Assembly: GCA_943735955.1 (NCBI GenBank)
Contig: OX030963.1
Location: 7,849,923 to 7,913,922, forward strand
Origin: Piscicola geometra
Taxonomy: Eukaryota; Annelida; Clitellata; Hirudinida; Piscicolidae
Length of the DNA: 64,000 nt
Direction of reading: 5' to 3'
Positions 13,801-28,800 of the stretch are shown here, piece after piece. Positions within the stretch are counted from its first letter, which is position 1. Each line of letters starts with the position of its first letter. Below the pieces are notes generated by a model. The model was not told the origin of the DNA, did no database searches, and was given only the letters and a program-made list of their open reading frames with translations. The translations under genes were made by a program, and so were the position numbers.

Positions 13801-16800
13801 CTTCCTCTCACCTACATCCACCCCTCCTCCCACCCACATCCACCCCTCCTCCCACCCACATCTACCTCTCCTCCTTCCTCTCACCCACATCCACCCCTCC
13901 TCTCACCCACATCCACCCCTCCTCCCACCCACATCCACCCCTCCTCCCACCCACATCCACCCCTCCTCCCACCCACATCCACCCCTCCTCCCACTCACAT
14001 CTACCTCTCCTCCTTCCTCCCACCCACTTCCACCCCTCCTCCCTCCCACATCTACCTCTCCTCCAACTCACATCTACCTCTCCTCCTTCCTCCCACCCAC
14101 TTCCACCCCTCCTCCCACCCACATTTGCCAGCACTTGGTGGTGTAGTAGGCAATGCTGAAGGGAGCGATCATGAGGTCCGGAATGAACTGAGAGAAGATG
14201 CGGAAGACGATGTCGATGTCCTGTGTGATCCTTTGGTCCCTGAATGAGGTCAGAGTGATGGTGGAATGAGGTCAGAGTGATGGTGGAATGAGGTCAGAGT
14301 GATGGTGGAATGAGGTCAGAGTGGTGGTGGAATGAGGTCAGAGTGATGGTGGAATGAGGTCAGAGTGATGGTGGAATGAGATCAGAGTGGTGGTGGAATG
14401 AGGTCAGAGTGATGGTGGAATGAGGTCAGAGTGATGGTGGAATGAGGTCAGTTACTAGCTATGCAATCATCATCACCACCACAAATACTCCAAGCATCAC
14501 TATCATCACCAGCACAAACACGTGGTCGATGGAAGGGTCGAGGACGTTGAGTTTGTAGAAGTTGATGTGCCTCATGTAGCCCTTCTGCACCGCCCTGCTG
14601 AGCAACTGTCCATGCAGTCAATCAGTTAAGTGCGCATCAGCCAAAGCAGTCAATGAGAGTGAACTTGAGGGTGTGGTCTTGAAGCTCGCTTGGGTTTACG
14701 TCACATCAACAATATTCTCCATTGTATGGTATTGCATTAATGACATGGCATGCATATTTGAAGGCAACCCGAGTACCCAGGTTTGAAACGCGTTACCATT
14801 CCTATTGAACACGAAGTTCAGTACAAACGACTAATTGATTGGTCACCTGTCGACTGCGTATGTAGAAGGCCATCCATGTATATTTCTTGAACGCTAACAC
14901 CTGCGTTTGCAAAAATTAAAAACAAATATTATTAATGTAATATTAATTTTTATTAGTTTGAACATCAATTCTATGATGCCAATGTGACGTCATTTGAGTT
15001 CTCAAAGGTGATTGGATACAGACCAGCGCCATGGCAATCACTTTAGCCAGTGAGAGCAGGGTGGTTCTGAAGAAGGCATTCTTATCCTTGTCGACTAATA
15101 CCTGTTTATTATCATTATTATTAATATCGTCATCATCATAAATATCAAAGCTATAAAATATTCAATTCGTAGTATCTTTGGTACCGAGTAGTGAAGCTTC
15201 AACTATTTACTCAGTACCAAGTCGAACACTTCGGGCAGGCCGAAGACGAATTTTGATCACGTGGTATCCGTTCAAAGTAAGTCATCATTAACTTAGCCAT
15301 TTCTTTTCAAACCGTTTGTAATTTTCTGAAACGGTTTCTTTGGAGTCTGTCTCACATTCAATATGCGGCATTTGGAATTCGAGCATTCAAAAGGAATTAC
15401 CTTCATATGGGACCGAGCAATTGAAAAGTAAGTTTGAAACAAACTATAGAGAAATTATCGATCTGGAATTCATATATTTAATGCAATCGATGCTCATTAG
15501 GACAATGACTTTCTAACTTTTTAAATAACTTATTTCCTTTGTAATAAATTTATGTACTTTTACTCAAAAGTAATAAAAATGGGTTTATTCTCACTAATTT
15601 TCACAAAAGACCACTCACAATATTACATTTATGAAACAGCGATGAGTAGCTAGTTAACTAATTAATTTATAACTTATTTATCTAGTTCAATTAAAAATAA
15701 AGATAAAAAAACTGAATTAGTAAAATCTTCAAAGTTATCAACCAGCAAAGCAGCAACAATTTGCGACAGTTATCTCAAGATGGGATCGACATTTAGACAT
15801 CTCACAGTTTGTTCTACCCGATCAAGTGTTAAAATTAAAAAAAGAAATAAAGAAAACAAACCAGTTGAAAATCTGGTTACAAGTCATTATTTCGTAATAC
15901 CCGACTTTTCTCTATATAATGTATTTATCGAAGGCACTGGCTACGGCACTTGGACTTCAAGAACAATAACTTATTTTTGAGTTCCATTCATTGAAAAGGA
16001 ACAAAAGTAAAGTGATTTTTTTAAATATAAGATATTTGAATTATTTTAAATTTACAATTATCTTTTGTTTATTGACTACCTATGTTTTTTAAAATCCTTC
16101 CCCAACCCTTCCCCTAACTCTTTTATAACTAATAAAACATAAAATATATAATTGATTAAAATATAAATAAAAGATAAATATCCTTTAACAATTTTAGTTC
16201 ATTTCTCATTAAACAAAAATTTAGAAAAACGTATTGTTCCTGAAGTCCAGGTGCCGCAGTCCTTATTAGAAATATGATCTTAAATAATACAATCTTAAAA
16301 CGGGATATAAATCTTCTATTGAAGATACTATATACAATAAATATACAAAAGTTTCAAATAGATAATTTCTTTATTTTGTTTCAAACGTAACTTATTTATT
16401 TATTGCTTACATATGGAGTATGATTTATACTGTATAAGTTATGCTGTATAAGTTATACTGTATAGGTTATACTGTATAAGTTATACTGTGTAAGTTATAC
16501 TGTATAAGTTATACTGTATAAGTTATACTGTATAAGTTATACTGTATAAGTTATACTGTATAAGTTATACTGTATAAGTTATACTGTATAGGTTATACTG
16601 TATAAGTTATACTGTATAAGTTATACTGTATAAGTTATGTTGTAGGCGTCCTTGAGTCTAGGTAGACAATGGACTTGTGCTGGAGAGAACTTTTCCCAGC
16701 TGGTTGTTGTTCGCAGCTGGTTGTTGGTCGCTGTTGGTTGTTAGTCTCCATCTGCTTTTATCTTCAGCAAGCGATTCCCAGGTGCTGACATTGATCTCTG

Positions 16801-19800
16801 TAGATTTTAGATCGCGCTTGCAGACGTCCTTGTAGTTGCTCTCCAACCTGAGGCAAGCTTGCCGAATAGCACGTCTTTGGGAAGTCGGTCACCATCCATC
16901 TGACGTACATGTCCCAACCAGGGCGTAAGCATGGCCAAAATACTATGGAAGGTATGTTGTAGTTCATGCAGCAGACCCCCTTCTCCACTCTTGATGGTGA
17001 GTCCATGGGAAAGGCAAAGCCGATACAGCTTGTCTCCATCTGTTTTTATCTTCAGCAAGCCGACGTGCATGTCCCAACCATCAAAGACGTCTTCGACGGA
17101 GAAGAGTAGTCATGCTTAAACTGGCTGACGACTTCCAGAGCATAGTTGTTGATAGTGATGTGAGGTCGTTCGGCGTGCTGTGCCATCACCTGTGTTTTCT
17201 TGAGACTGATTTTTAAGCTAAACTCATCGCATGCCTTGGAAAACCTGTCGAGCAGTCTTTGCAGTTCTGCTTCAGAGTGGGTGACCAGTGCTGCATCATC
17301 CGCAAACAGCATGTCTCTTATCATCACTTTTCGTATTTTGCTTTTTGCCTTCAGACGAGCCAGGTTGAAAAGACTACCGTCTGATCGGGAATGAAGATAT
17401 ACACCTTCTGTTGATGCTCCAAAGGCACGTTTCAGCATAACAGCGAAGAAGATGCCGAAGAGAGTGGGAGTGAGAACACAGCCTTGTTTGACGCCACTGC
17501 GGATTTCAAAAGCACTTGATGTCGACCCATCGTACTGCACAGTGCTTTTCAGATTGTCATGAAACGACTTTATCACGCTCAGGAGCTTTGGTGGGCAGCT
17601 AATCTTTGCCAGAATGTTGAAGAGTCCATTCCCACTGATAAGATCGAACGCTTTGGTCAGGTCTATGAAAGCTAGGAAAAGGGGTTTGTGTTGTTCTCTG
17701 CCTTTTTCTTGCAGTTGTCTGAGTGGGAAGATCATATCTATAGTTGACCTTTCTGCGCGGAACCCAGCTTGTGATTCTAGATACACTCTATCAGCAAGCT
17801 CCTATAATCTTTTCAAGACTACACGTGCGAACACTTTGCCCACGAGAGATATTCCTCTGTAGTTGTTGCAATTACTTCTCTCGCCCTTGTTTTTGTATAA
17901 AGTGATTATTTTTGCGTCTCTCATGTCCTGAGAAACAGTTCCTTCTTCCCAGCATTGGCATAAAAGACTGTGCAGTTTTTTAAGACTGTGCTTCCGCATT
18001 TAATGACTTCTGGTGGTATGCCATCAGACCCTGGAGCTTTCCCTGAAGACAAACTGTCAATAGTCTTCTTTAATTCTATAACACTGGGTTTTTCATCTAG
18101 TCCATCATGAGTGGAAGAGTTTCAACTGCGGCAAGGGCTTCATCACTCACGTGATTCTGCTTGGAGTATAGGTCGGAGTAGTATTCTACCCAGCGGTCCA
18201 TCTGCTTGCACTTATCGTCTATGATTGCACCAGTGGCAGACATAAGTGGGGTTATGGTTTTCATAGTGCGACCTGTGGCTTTTTTAATGCCGTCGTACAT
18301 GTCCTTGATGTCTCCAGTATCGGATGATTGTTGAATCTATCGGCATAGCTGAAGCCAGTAGTCATTAGCGCATTTTCTCGCTATTTTCTCCACTGCACTT
18401 TTGGAGGATCTGTACTCCTGTACTCTTTTGGCTGGGATGTAGCTTGTACTCCAGATGAGTTCTGCGGCGTTCTTCTATAGTTGAAGTGAGTGTGAAGGAG
18501 TGGGCTTTAAACCAATCGCTGTTTTTGTTCTGCCTCTTTCCAAGACTGGAGGCAGCCTTGTAAACCGTTTCTCTTAATTAAAGTCACCCAGCAGTATCAG
18601 TTGATAACTGCATGCTTTCGGGCATCACTGATCATCTGGAGGTCTTGAGATAGCCCTGGTGTGAGTGTTTTCGCATTCCAGGTGCTCAGTTTTAAAGCAG
18701 GTGTTTTTGTTTTGTTTTTCTTGTTTACGGGAATATAATAAGTCTGCTTGTCGAGTGTTGCAGCACTCTGAGCTCATACGCACCCAGTAGGGCAGGCAAA
18801 CTGTGATGGAACAACACCTATTTGACTGGGGGCTGCCCAGCTTAAAGCGGGCGATAGTTGTAAACAAGACATGGCGATCTCTCCCACCGTCGGAAGTAAT
18901 CCCTGGCGCCATATGAAACATATGACTTATAACCGGTAACTGCTACTTCCCGTGTTTTTTAAACGCTTTCAGCGAAGCTGGAGTGACCTCTCCAGGGCGT
19001 AAGCTTGGGTAAAATACTCTGGAAGGTGAGTTGTAGCCCATGCAGCAGACCCCCCCTCTCCACGCTTGATGGTGAGTCCAAGGGAAAGGCAAAGCCGATA
19101 CATCTTGGAGCCATCAGCGTCACAGGAGTTGCTGGAATGACTTTGTGAGCAGTTAAACCGCCTCCGCACTTGAAATGAAGGTTGACTTCCTTAGCCTTAA
19201 ATTAGCTAAAACCTAACCTGCAAGGCAGCAGGACCGTAACCCTGGCAGGGAGACTGAAGGGGTAATAGCACTTGTCTAAGGTGCCTGCCTGGACTAGTGG
19301 TAGAGCGGGGATATCATACTTTACCGTCCAGGTAAGACACCTGTCCACTTCTCCTGGGTTGTTCGTTGACACTAAAAATGTGTTCATCCGCCCTTTATCA
19401 GTTTATGATCTCCGTGCTGTTGGGTAACCCAGATACCCTCCACACCAAAAAGTCCGATTCATCGTAACAAGATGGTGGGGTGGTCAGTTTAGTCGCCGAC
19501 CACCCCACCACGACACAGGTTGTACTAAGTTACGTAGTTAACAGAACCTGACCTGACCTGAAGTATAAGTTATACTGTATATCGTTAAGGGCGTTTACAA
19601 GCTGGGCATGCCGAATCCCGAATGAGAAAAACCTCTAAAACTGCCGCTTATTCTTTTCAATGTTTATAGATTTGGAAATCTGTTCGTACTTGACCGCACG
19701 TTTACGCCCTCATTCGCATACGGTCGAATAAATGCAATTTCATATTCGTCTTTAGCCAAAATAAATTCATCAGAATCAATCAATTTTATTTCAATGTCTA

Positions 19801-22800
19801 AAATGATGTGCTGTTTGTAATTTTCAAGCCTAATTATTAATATGAATATTTATCGTTGAGATGGTGGAGCGTTAATTATTAACGGTTAATACCTTGTAAT
19901 AGCTGCTCGAGATCAAACCAACGAAGTTTCCTAAGACTTTTTCTGTGTTCAAAGTTTACATTTTTATCCAGCAGTCATTCAATCTTTATTTTATGAAATT
20001 AACTTTTTGATTTTGCAAAATAAACTTATTGAATTTTATTTAATTTACTACTTAAATTGTTAAATGTAGTCGTTAACGCTGTGTCCAAGACAAATCTCAA
20101 GCACTTCAACTTGAAAGTGCTTCTCAGATTAGATTTGGGCAAAATCGATGTTTAATCTCTCAAAAATGCATTGAGATCATTGTTCGCACTTCTACAATGA
20201 TTTATCAGGCGAGTATGTTTAAAGGGGTAAATATGAAACGACACAGGAAGATATCATCGTTTTAAAATATAGTGAAACAACGGCCATTTTTAAGTTTAGG
20301 CTTACCAAGTAAATGTAAATATTTTTTATTAAATATTTAAAATGTATTTATCATTTAAATAGGTATTTATCATTTAAATATGTATTTATCATTTAAATAT
20401 GTATTTATCATTTAAATATGTATTTATCATTTAAATATGTATTTATCATTTAAATATATATTTATCATTTAAATATGTATTTATCATTTAAATATGTATT
20501 TATCATTTAAATATGTATTTATCATTTAAATATGTATTTATCATTTAAATATGTATTTATCATTTAAATATGTATTTATCATTTAAATATGTATTTATCA
20601 TTTAAATATGTATTTATCATTTAAATATGTATTTATCATTTAAATATGTATTTATCATTTAAATATGTATTTATCATTTAAATATGTATTTATCATTTAA
20701 ATATGTATTTATCATTTAAATATGTATTTATCATTTAAATATGTATTTATCATTTAAATATGTATTTATCATTTAAATATGTATTTATCATTTAAATATG
20801 TATTTATCATTTAAATATGTATTTATCATTTAAATATGTATTTATCATTTAAATATGTATTTATCATTTAAATATGTATTTATCATTTAAATATGTATTT
20901 ATAATTTAAATATGTATTTATCATTTAAATATGTATTTATAATTTAAATATGTATTTATCATTTAAATATGTATTTATCATTTAAATATGTATTTATCAT
21001 TTAAATATGTATTTCTCATTTAAATATGTATTCATCATTTAAATATGTATTTCTCATTTAAATATGTATTTCTCATTTAAATATGTATTTCTCATTTAAA
21101 TATGTATTTATCATTTAAATATGTATTTATCATTTAAATATGTATTTATCATTTAAATATGTATTTATCATTTAAATATGTATTTATCATTTAAATATGT
21201 ATTTATCATTTAAATATGTATTTATCATTTAAATATGTATTTATCATTTAAATATGTATTTATCATTTAAATATGTATTTATCATTTAAATATGTATTTA
21301 TCATTTAAATATGTATTTATCATTTAAATATGTATTTATCATTTAAATATGTATTTATCATTTAAATATGTATTTATCATTTAAATATGTATTTATCATT
21401 TAAATATGTATTTATCATTTAAATATGTATTTATCATTTAAATATGTATTTATCATTTAAATATGTATTTATCATTTAAATATGTATTTATCATTTAAAT
21501 ATGTATTTATCATTTAAATATGTATTTATCATTTAAATATGTGTTTACTTTATTAAACACAATGAATTTATATAATATATCATTAAAAAATAGGTAGCCC
21601 AATTAATATCATATTAGTAATATATTATATTATAGGTAGTGTCAACCGACCCGAGTGTTCTATAAATAGAACTGCGATAAGAAGGTTAGCTATTTATAAT
21701 TTAAAGAAATTAGTTATTTAAATTTTTTTAAATTTGTTTTTAAAAAAACATTTTATTTTTAAATAAATTAAATATTTTACTTATTTTTTAAACAAATATT
21801 TTGATGCACGGTTAGAGTTAGAGGTTAGGGTTGAATCTACGTGGGTAACTATATATAACCACTTCACAAGCTTCTATGCCTATGTTGGAGAGAAGGTAGA
21901 GTTCCACAGAACATGCGCAATGCCAAGATTGTCACCCTGTATAAGAACAAGGGCGACCGCAGCGACTGCAACAACTACAGGAGCATCTCACTGCTTAGCG
22001 TCGTTGGTAAAGCTTTCGCACGCGTTGTCCTCAACCGTCTCCAAGTCCTAGCAAGTCGCGTGTATCCTGAATCGCAATGCGGCTTCAGATCAGGAAGATC
22101 CACAGTCGACATGATCTTCTCCGTGCGTCAGCTCCAGGAAAAGTGCAAAGAGCAGCGGATGCCGCTGTATATCGCCTTTATCGACCTAAATAAGGCATTC
22201 GACCTTGTAAGCAGGAACGGCCTATTTCGGCTACTCAAGAAGATCGGCTGTCCACCTCGGCTGCTAAACATTACAACTTCTTATCACGAAAACACGCAAG
22301 GTGTGGTCAGCTACGATGGGGAGACCTCGGGACCCTTCACAATCAAGAGTGAGGTCAAACAGGGTTGTGTGCTAGCGCCTACCTTATTCGGTATCTTCTT
22401 CTCGATGCTGTTGAACTTTGCATTTAAAGAGTCTGCCGAAGGTGTCCATTTACACACCAGAAGTGACGGGAAACTGCTGAACACGGCACGTCTAAGAGCA
22501 AAGACGAAAATTCGCACTGTCCTCATCAGAGACATGCTGTTCGCTGATGATGCGGCCCTGGTGTCACACACGGAGGAACACCTTCAGCAGCTGATGAATC
22601 GCTTTGCTCAGGCTTGCAGGGAATTCGGTCTGACCATCAGTATCAAGAAAACCAACATCATGGGTCAAGAGATTTCTGTTCCACCCTCAATCACAATCGA
22701 CAATCAGGTGCTGGAGGCCACTGACAAGTTCACATACTTGGGTTCCGTCATTACTAGCAGCCTATCCTTCGACATTGAGATTGATAAGAGGCTCGCCAAA

Positions 22801-25800
22801 GCAGCCAGCGTCATGGTCAGATTGAGCAAACGTGTATGGACCAACAACCAACTGACACGAAACACCAAGCTCAAAGTGTACCAGGCATGCGTTCTCAGCA
22901 CTCTGTTGTATGGCAGCGAAACCTGGACCACCTATGCCAGGCAAGAAGATCGTCTCGAAAGATTTCATCTTCGCTGTCTCCGACGCATCCTTGGCATAAC
23001 ATGGCAAGACAAAGTCACCAACACAGCCGTACTCAATCAAGCCAACTCATTCAGCATACACCTCCTTCTATGCCAAAGACGTTTACGCTGGCTGGGTCAC
23101 GTACGTAGAATGGAAGAAGGTCGCATACCCAAGGACATCCTCTATGGCGAGCTGGCTACAGGACAACGTCCAGTTGGTCGCCCGCAACTACGCTTCAAAG
23201 ACGTCTGCAAACGCGACCTCAGACTTACGGGTATCGACCCTGGCAGATGGGAAGAGCTAGCAGATGACCGGAGGGGCTGGCGCCAGACTGTCCACAAAGG
23301 CATCAAAAAGGGCGAGGAAGAACGCAGGCAACATCTAGAATCCCGAAGGCAAAGAAGAAAGATGAGGCAGCAGAATCAGGCTCTCGATCCTCCATCCGAC
23401 TTCACCTGCAGCCGCTGCAGCAGAGACTGTCGATCCAGGATCGGTCTGCTGAGCCACTCTAGAAGCTGCCACCTAAGAACACATCAGAGCGCTATCATCA
23501 TCTCACGAGATGGATGAATGCCCAACAACAACAACTATATCGCATTTAACCTCCCGTAAACTTAAAATGTTTTCAATAATAATAATAATGATATTTAAAT
23601 ATTTAAATTAAATTCTAAACACTTGAAAATACTAAATAAAATGATATATTTTCATAATTCATTAAGAAGTGTCTTACTTATTTTTTACCTAACCTAATAA
23701 GTTAGCTATGAATAGAAATGCAGTAATTACTGACGGTACTTAATACCGTGAAATTCAAGATTTTTCGGACACCCATAATGTTCAGACACTATCATTTTCT
23801 TACAAATAATTTTTTTTATCCTTAGTTCGGAAATATATTTTAAAAACTATAATCTCTATAGTGGTAACTGCGGAAAAAACATAATTCTCGTAACTGAATT
23901 TCAATTATATCATGAATGATTTAGTTTACTGAGAATCAAAAATAATAGCGAAAAACTTCAAAATTTTTTATTTTTTTATATATAATTATTTGAAAAACAC
24001 AATTAATTTGTTAATTTAGAGAACAATTATTTAAAGGTGTGCGAATATATTGGTATTTTACATGTTATAATTTTTAATATTTTTTATTATAAACAATTTT
24101 TATCCACCTTTAAACACCAATCGAAAATAATAAAGTTGGCGTCCGCATGGGTCGAATCGACCCATCGTATATTTTAACGATGTTTTTACAAAAAAATATT
24201 TTTTGAGTTATAATGATTTTTATAAAATTTTCATATATTTGTATAAATAATTATCAGAAATTACTTTTTTAAAAAGATGTCACTATCTTAATAGTGCTTT
24301 ATAGTAGAGACGAACCATTACAGGCATTGTGGTCAAAGACTGTTGTTTGTGTATTAACTAATTAATATCACGAAATATATGTGAATTAATATCTTAATGT
24401 CTAAGATTTGAATTTTTTTAATTAATATCAGAAGTTTTTGAAGTTAAAAAAAAAAGTTTGCTCCAATGGGCGCTGATCATGACATGTGGCAATAAAAACT
24501 ATAAAATTCCACATGAATATGTGAGGGTGGATAAAAGGTTTGTACCATTTTGAAGACGTTTCAGTTTAGGACAGTACATGCCATCTAAATCGGGAAAATA
24601 TTACTTCAAATTTGGTGCCTTTGTGATGCCAAAACGGGGTATTGTTTGAAAATGAAGGCTTTTGTTTAGCATCCATCATTGACAGCACGGCGCTCAGTTG
24701 TTACCGTTTTGAATTTTGTATTGCTGGACGGCTTGACGGGTTTTTATGAGTGGACAAGTTTTTTTATTACATTTCGTTTTATATAAGCTCTTTTGTTTCC
24801 TAATTTCCACTTAATTATGCACTATAGGGATTGTTAATAGAACTCTCTCCTTCCGCCAAACTTCCTGAAAGAAGTGTAAGACGTAGGCCTTTTTTACAGA
24901 TCTTAGACCATACATTTATTAGAAATTATAAAAAAATGAAAAACTTATCCTTTCTAACCTTAATCCTAACCTAGTCAAAACTACTAATACACAATTGAAT
25001 TATAAATTAAACTCTATTATTAATGAAAAATCTTTTAAATTCACATATAAAAATTCTGATAATAATAATAAAAAAATATTATAATAATGATAATAATAAT
25101 AAAGTTAACTTCAATAATATTATCTCTAAATATACTAATCTAAAGTTTGGCCTCCTAAACACAAGATCACTTAATAATAAGTCACTCTATATCTCTGATC
25201 TAATTACTTCTAACTCTTTAGACTTTTTCATTTTAACTGAAACTTGGCATGAATCTGCTTCACCACCCTCCATTATTGCTTTAATCTCCTATTGGTTTTT
25301 CCTTTGTTGAACTTTCTCGGCCTCCAACTAACCCTCTTTCTCCTCGACACTCTTCATATGGTGGTATCTGTATTTTACTTGAATCCTCATATTCTATCTC
25401 TGTTGACTCTTCTGTTCACTTTTCATCCTTTGAATGTCTTTTTACTACTGTAAAACTTTCTTCTTTTAAATTTAGTTTAGCTGCTATCTATAGACCTCCT
25501 AACAGTTCCTTACCTCAATTTTTAGATGATTTTCATAATCTCTCTGAATTCCTTTATTCTTTATCTTGTCCATTTTTTATTCTTGGAGACTTTAATATCT
25601 CTTCTAATAAACCTTCTGACTTTTATGTTGCTAAGTATCTTGACATTCTTTTTCTTTAATTTATCTCAAAACTGTAATGTTACTACTCATGCACATGGTA
25701 ATTCTCTTGACTTTGTAAGTTCTTCTAATTATAATAAAATTAATGATTTAAAATCTATTCCACTCCACTTTACTGACCACTACTTTATATCTTTTAAACT

Positions 25801-28800
25801 ATCCCTTGCCCAGCCTTTCTCTAACTTCCCCTCTTATATTATTAAGCGCTCTTGGTCTAATTTTGATAAAATAAATTTTACTAAATTCACAACACAATAC
25901 TTTATTTGCAAGCAAATGAGATCAGAAGCAATTACTTGCTTGTATAACCTCCTTGTAAATAAAAAGAAACATGAACTTCTTAACTAAATTTGAGAGTTGA
26001 AATAATTTTTAATAATGAGAAATGTTTTCAATGATTAAATAATAAAAAAATTAAAATAGGGTTAAAGTGAATATGATTAGACTTAACTAAGTTGAATAAT
26101 GTTGAATAAGTTGAGTTAAATGCTTTCTTTCTTCTGACTTCGATTCTAAAACATTTGCTGATGTGGATAGTTTTATGGATAATTTCAATCTTACTCTATC
26201 TTCCCTTTTAGATATTTTTGCTCCATTCAAAACTTTCCGGTATCGTCTCTCCTCTAAGAAATCTCCGTGGTATGATTGCGAGTGCATGACTTTTAAGCGA
26301 CTAGTTCGCAAGTATGAACGAACTTATCGATCTACTATCTCTGTATCCTGTTTGAATAAATGGCAAAATAGTTTCTCTTCTTATCGCACTCTCCTTTTAA
26401 ATAAACACTTTTCGTTTTTAAGAAACTCTATTATCTCTTCCTCCAATTCTAAAAATAGGTGGTCTTCCATATCTAAACTTTTACATAAAAGCTCTCCTCC
26501 ATCTTTCTCTCCTGATGACTATCTTGAATTTCTAACTAATAAAATATCTAATATTAGATCTTCGTCTAATAATAGGCCTACACCATCTTTTACAAAGTTC
26601 ACTTCTGAATCATTATCATCCTTTTCTCCTGTCACATTGGACCATCTTACAAATATAATTAATTCTATGTCTCCCACTTCTTGCTCTCTAGATCTTATTC
26701 CTACAACCATTTTTAAAGAACTCTCCTTTTTGTTCTATCCTATTGTTTTAGATTTGGTTAACTTATCTTTGTCTACATCTAAATTTCCTTCTGCACTCAA
26801 ATCTTCATTTATTATTCCTACAATCAAGAACCCTTCTCTTGATCCGGCATCCTTATCCAGTTATAGACCTGTATCTAACCTTTCCTTTCTTTCTAAAATC
26901 ATCGAAAAAGTTACTTCTCAACAATTAATCTTCTATCTAGAAAAATACTCACTACTTCTTTCTTCTCAATCTGGTTTTAGAATTGGCCCCTCCACTGAAA
27001 CTGCTTTACTTAAACTCTATAATGACCTTATTTTAACACCTGATTCTAATGCATCAACTCTTCTTCTATGCCTTGATTTTTCATCGGCTTTTGATACTGT
27101 TGACCATACCCTTTTACTAAATATTTTAGATTCTTCCTTTAATATTTCTGGACCCTTAACTGGCTTAAATCATATCTCTCTGAGCGAACTTCTTATGTAT
27201 CAATAGAATCTTCTCGTTCTTCATCTGTTTCTTTATCTTATGGTGTTCCACAGGGCTCAATCCTTGGACACTTACTTTTTATTCTTTATACCTCGGAACT
27301 ACCTAATATTATTTTTTCATCTTCCTTAGATAGTCAAATTTATGATGATGAATCCTATATTTACACATCTTTCTCTTGACCTTGCTGTTTATAAAATAAC
27401 TCTGTCTTCAATCTGTAATTTCTTGGGCTTCATCTATGCTTCTCAAGCTAAACCTTGACAAATTTGAAATCATCTAATTCAATAAAAAATCAAAATCTTT
27501 ACTATCCCTTCCTTCTTGAGTTTTTCCTCCCCCTTCCCCATTATCTCTAAACCCTTCATCTTCCATTCGTAGCCTTGGTTTCATCTTCTATACGTAGGTT
27601 TTATCTTCGATTTTAACCTGTCTTTAGCTCCTCAAATTCTATCTGTTTCTAAATCTTGTTATTTTCACATACTTCGTATTAAACAGCTTCTTCCTTTTCT
27701 CGATAATCCTACTTTGCAACTTCTTGTATCTTCTCTAGTTCCCTCCAGGATTGATCATTGCAACTCTCTTTACTATGGCCTCGCTGATACTACTTTAGCT
27801 CCTCTAAATAAAGTCTTTAATTGTGCTGCTCGTCTTGTTGCTCGTGCTCTTAAATTTTCTCATATTTCTCCTTATCTTCGTTTTTTACATTGGTTACCTT
27901 TGAGATCTAGAGTGACTTTTAAAATATGCCTAAATATGTTTAATTTCATAAATTTACTGCTCCAATTTATTTTATAAATCTAATTAAACAACCCTCTAAA
28001 TCTGGTCTAAGATCCTCGACCTTTAAGCGTTCTTTTCGTATTTCAGTTAAACACTCATTTGCTCAACGTTCTTTTTCTTACTGTGGTCCTCTTTTATGGA
28101 ATTCTTTCCCATCTTCTCTAACTTCAACTAAGTCACTCATAGCTTTCGGTCGTGGCCAGAAGACGTATTTTTTCAGAACGTGATGGCTGAGCGCTTTTGT
28201 TCACTTAGTAAAGGGCGGCATCCAAATAATAAGTGATTGATTTTTTTATTGAAACGGCAGTTTTTTAAATTTAAATTTAAATTTTTTAAACATTTTTGTA
28301 CGATTTGCAAAGGGCGCTATACAAATAATTAGTGATTGATTTAATGATTACGGGGGCGAGCCAAATCGAAAATGTTGGAATGGCTGCTGTAATCAACCTG
28401 ATAGAATATCTGGATGCTTGACTAACAGTTGTTACGAATAATTTTTTACTTTACTAGAATGGCTCCGTGAAATGCAAATAGCTGCATTGGATTAGTGAGA
28501 ACGGTATGGATAAATCTTCGAGTATTACCCAAAGTTACAGAGAAAAAAAAACTAGTTAGTGTCACTTCATGTGTATGGCATATATCAGAAGAAAACAAAC
28601 ATTTCGTTAGGCAAAACTTTTTTTAAACATATGATAGAAGTTTCAGCATTCAATATTTTCATCTTCTGGCGTGAATTTGAGCGTAAAAAAGTGAAAAAAG
28701 CAGCTTTTTAAAATTTAAGGGGCAGAGTATATGAAAAAATATGATGATAAAAGCAATATAAAAATTCTTCCTAATCACCCAGTATTTTTAAACTCATCAG

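Noticed and set aside
14127..14128. GC-AG intron at ABCD4 exon 7
   Set aside because: The GT four bases further out (14122-14121) gives a better-conserved C-W-Q-I-T-G-W-I-G-P junction with correct phase.
11005..14247. Several GWEEGWMWVGG and PPLLPPTSTS-type ORFs up to 376 residues
   Set aside because: They translate the ABCD4 intron 7 minisatellite; the end of the plus-strand 376-residue ORF is the antisense of ABCD4 exon 7.
16658..23517. Host gene for a craniofacial development protein 2-like product
   Set aside because: RT motifs, terminal truncation and a second copy show LINE origin; the name is a common misannotation.
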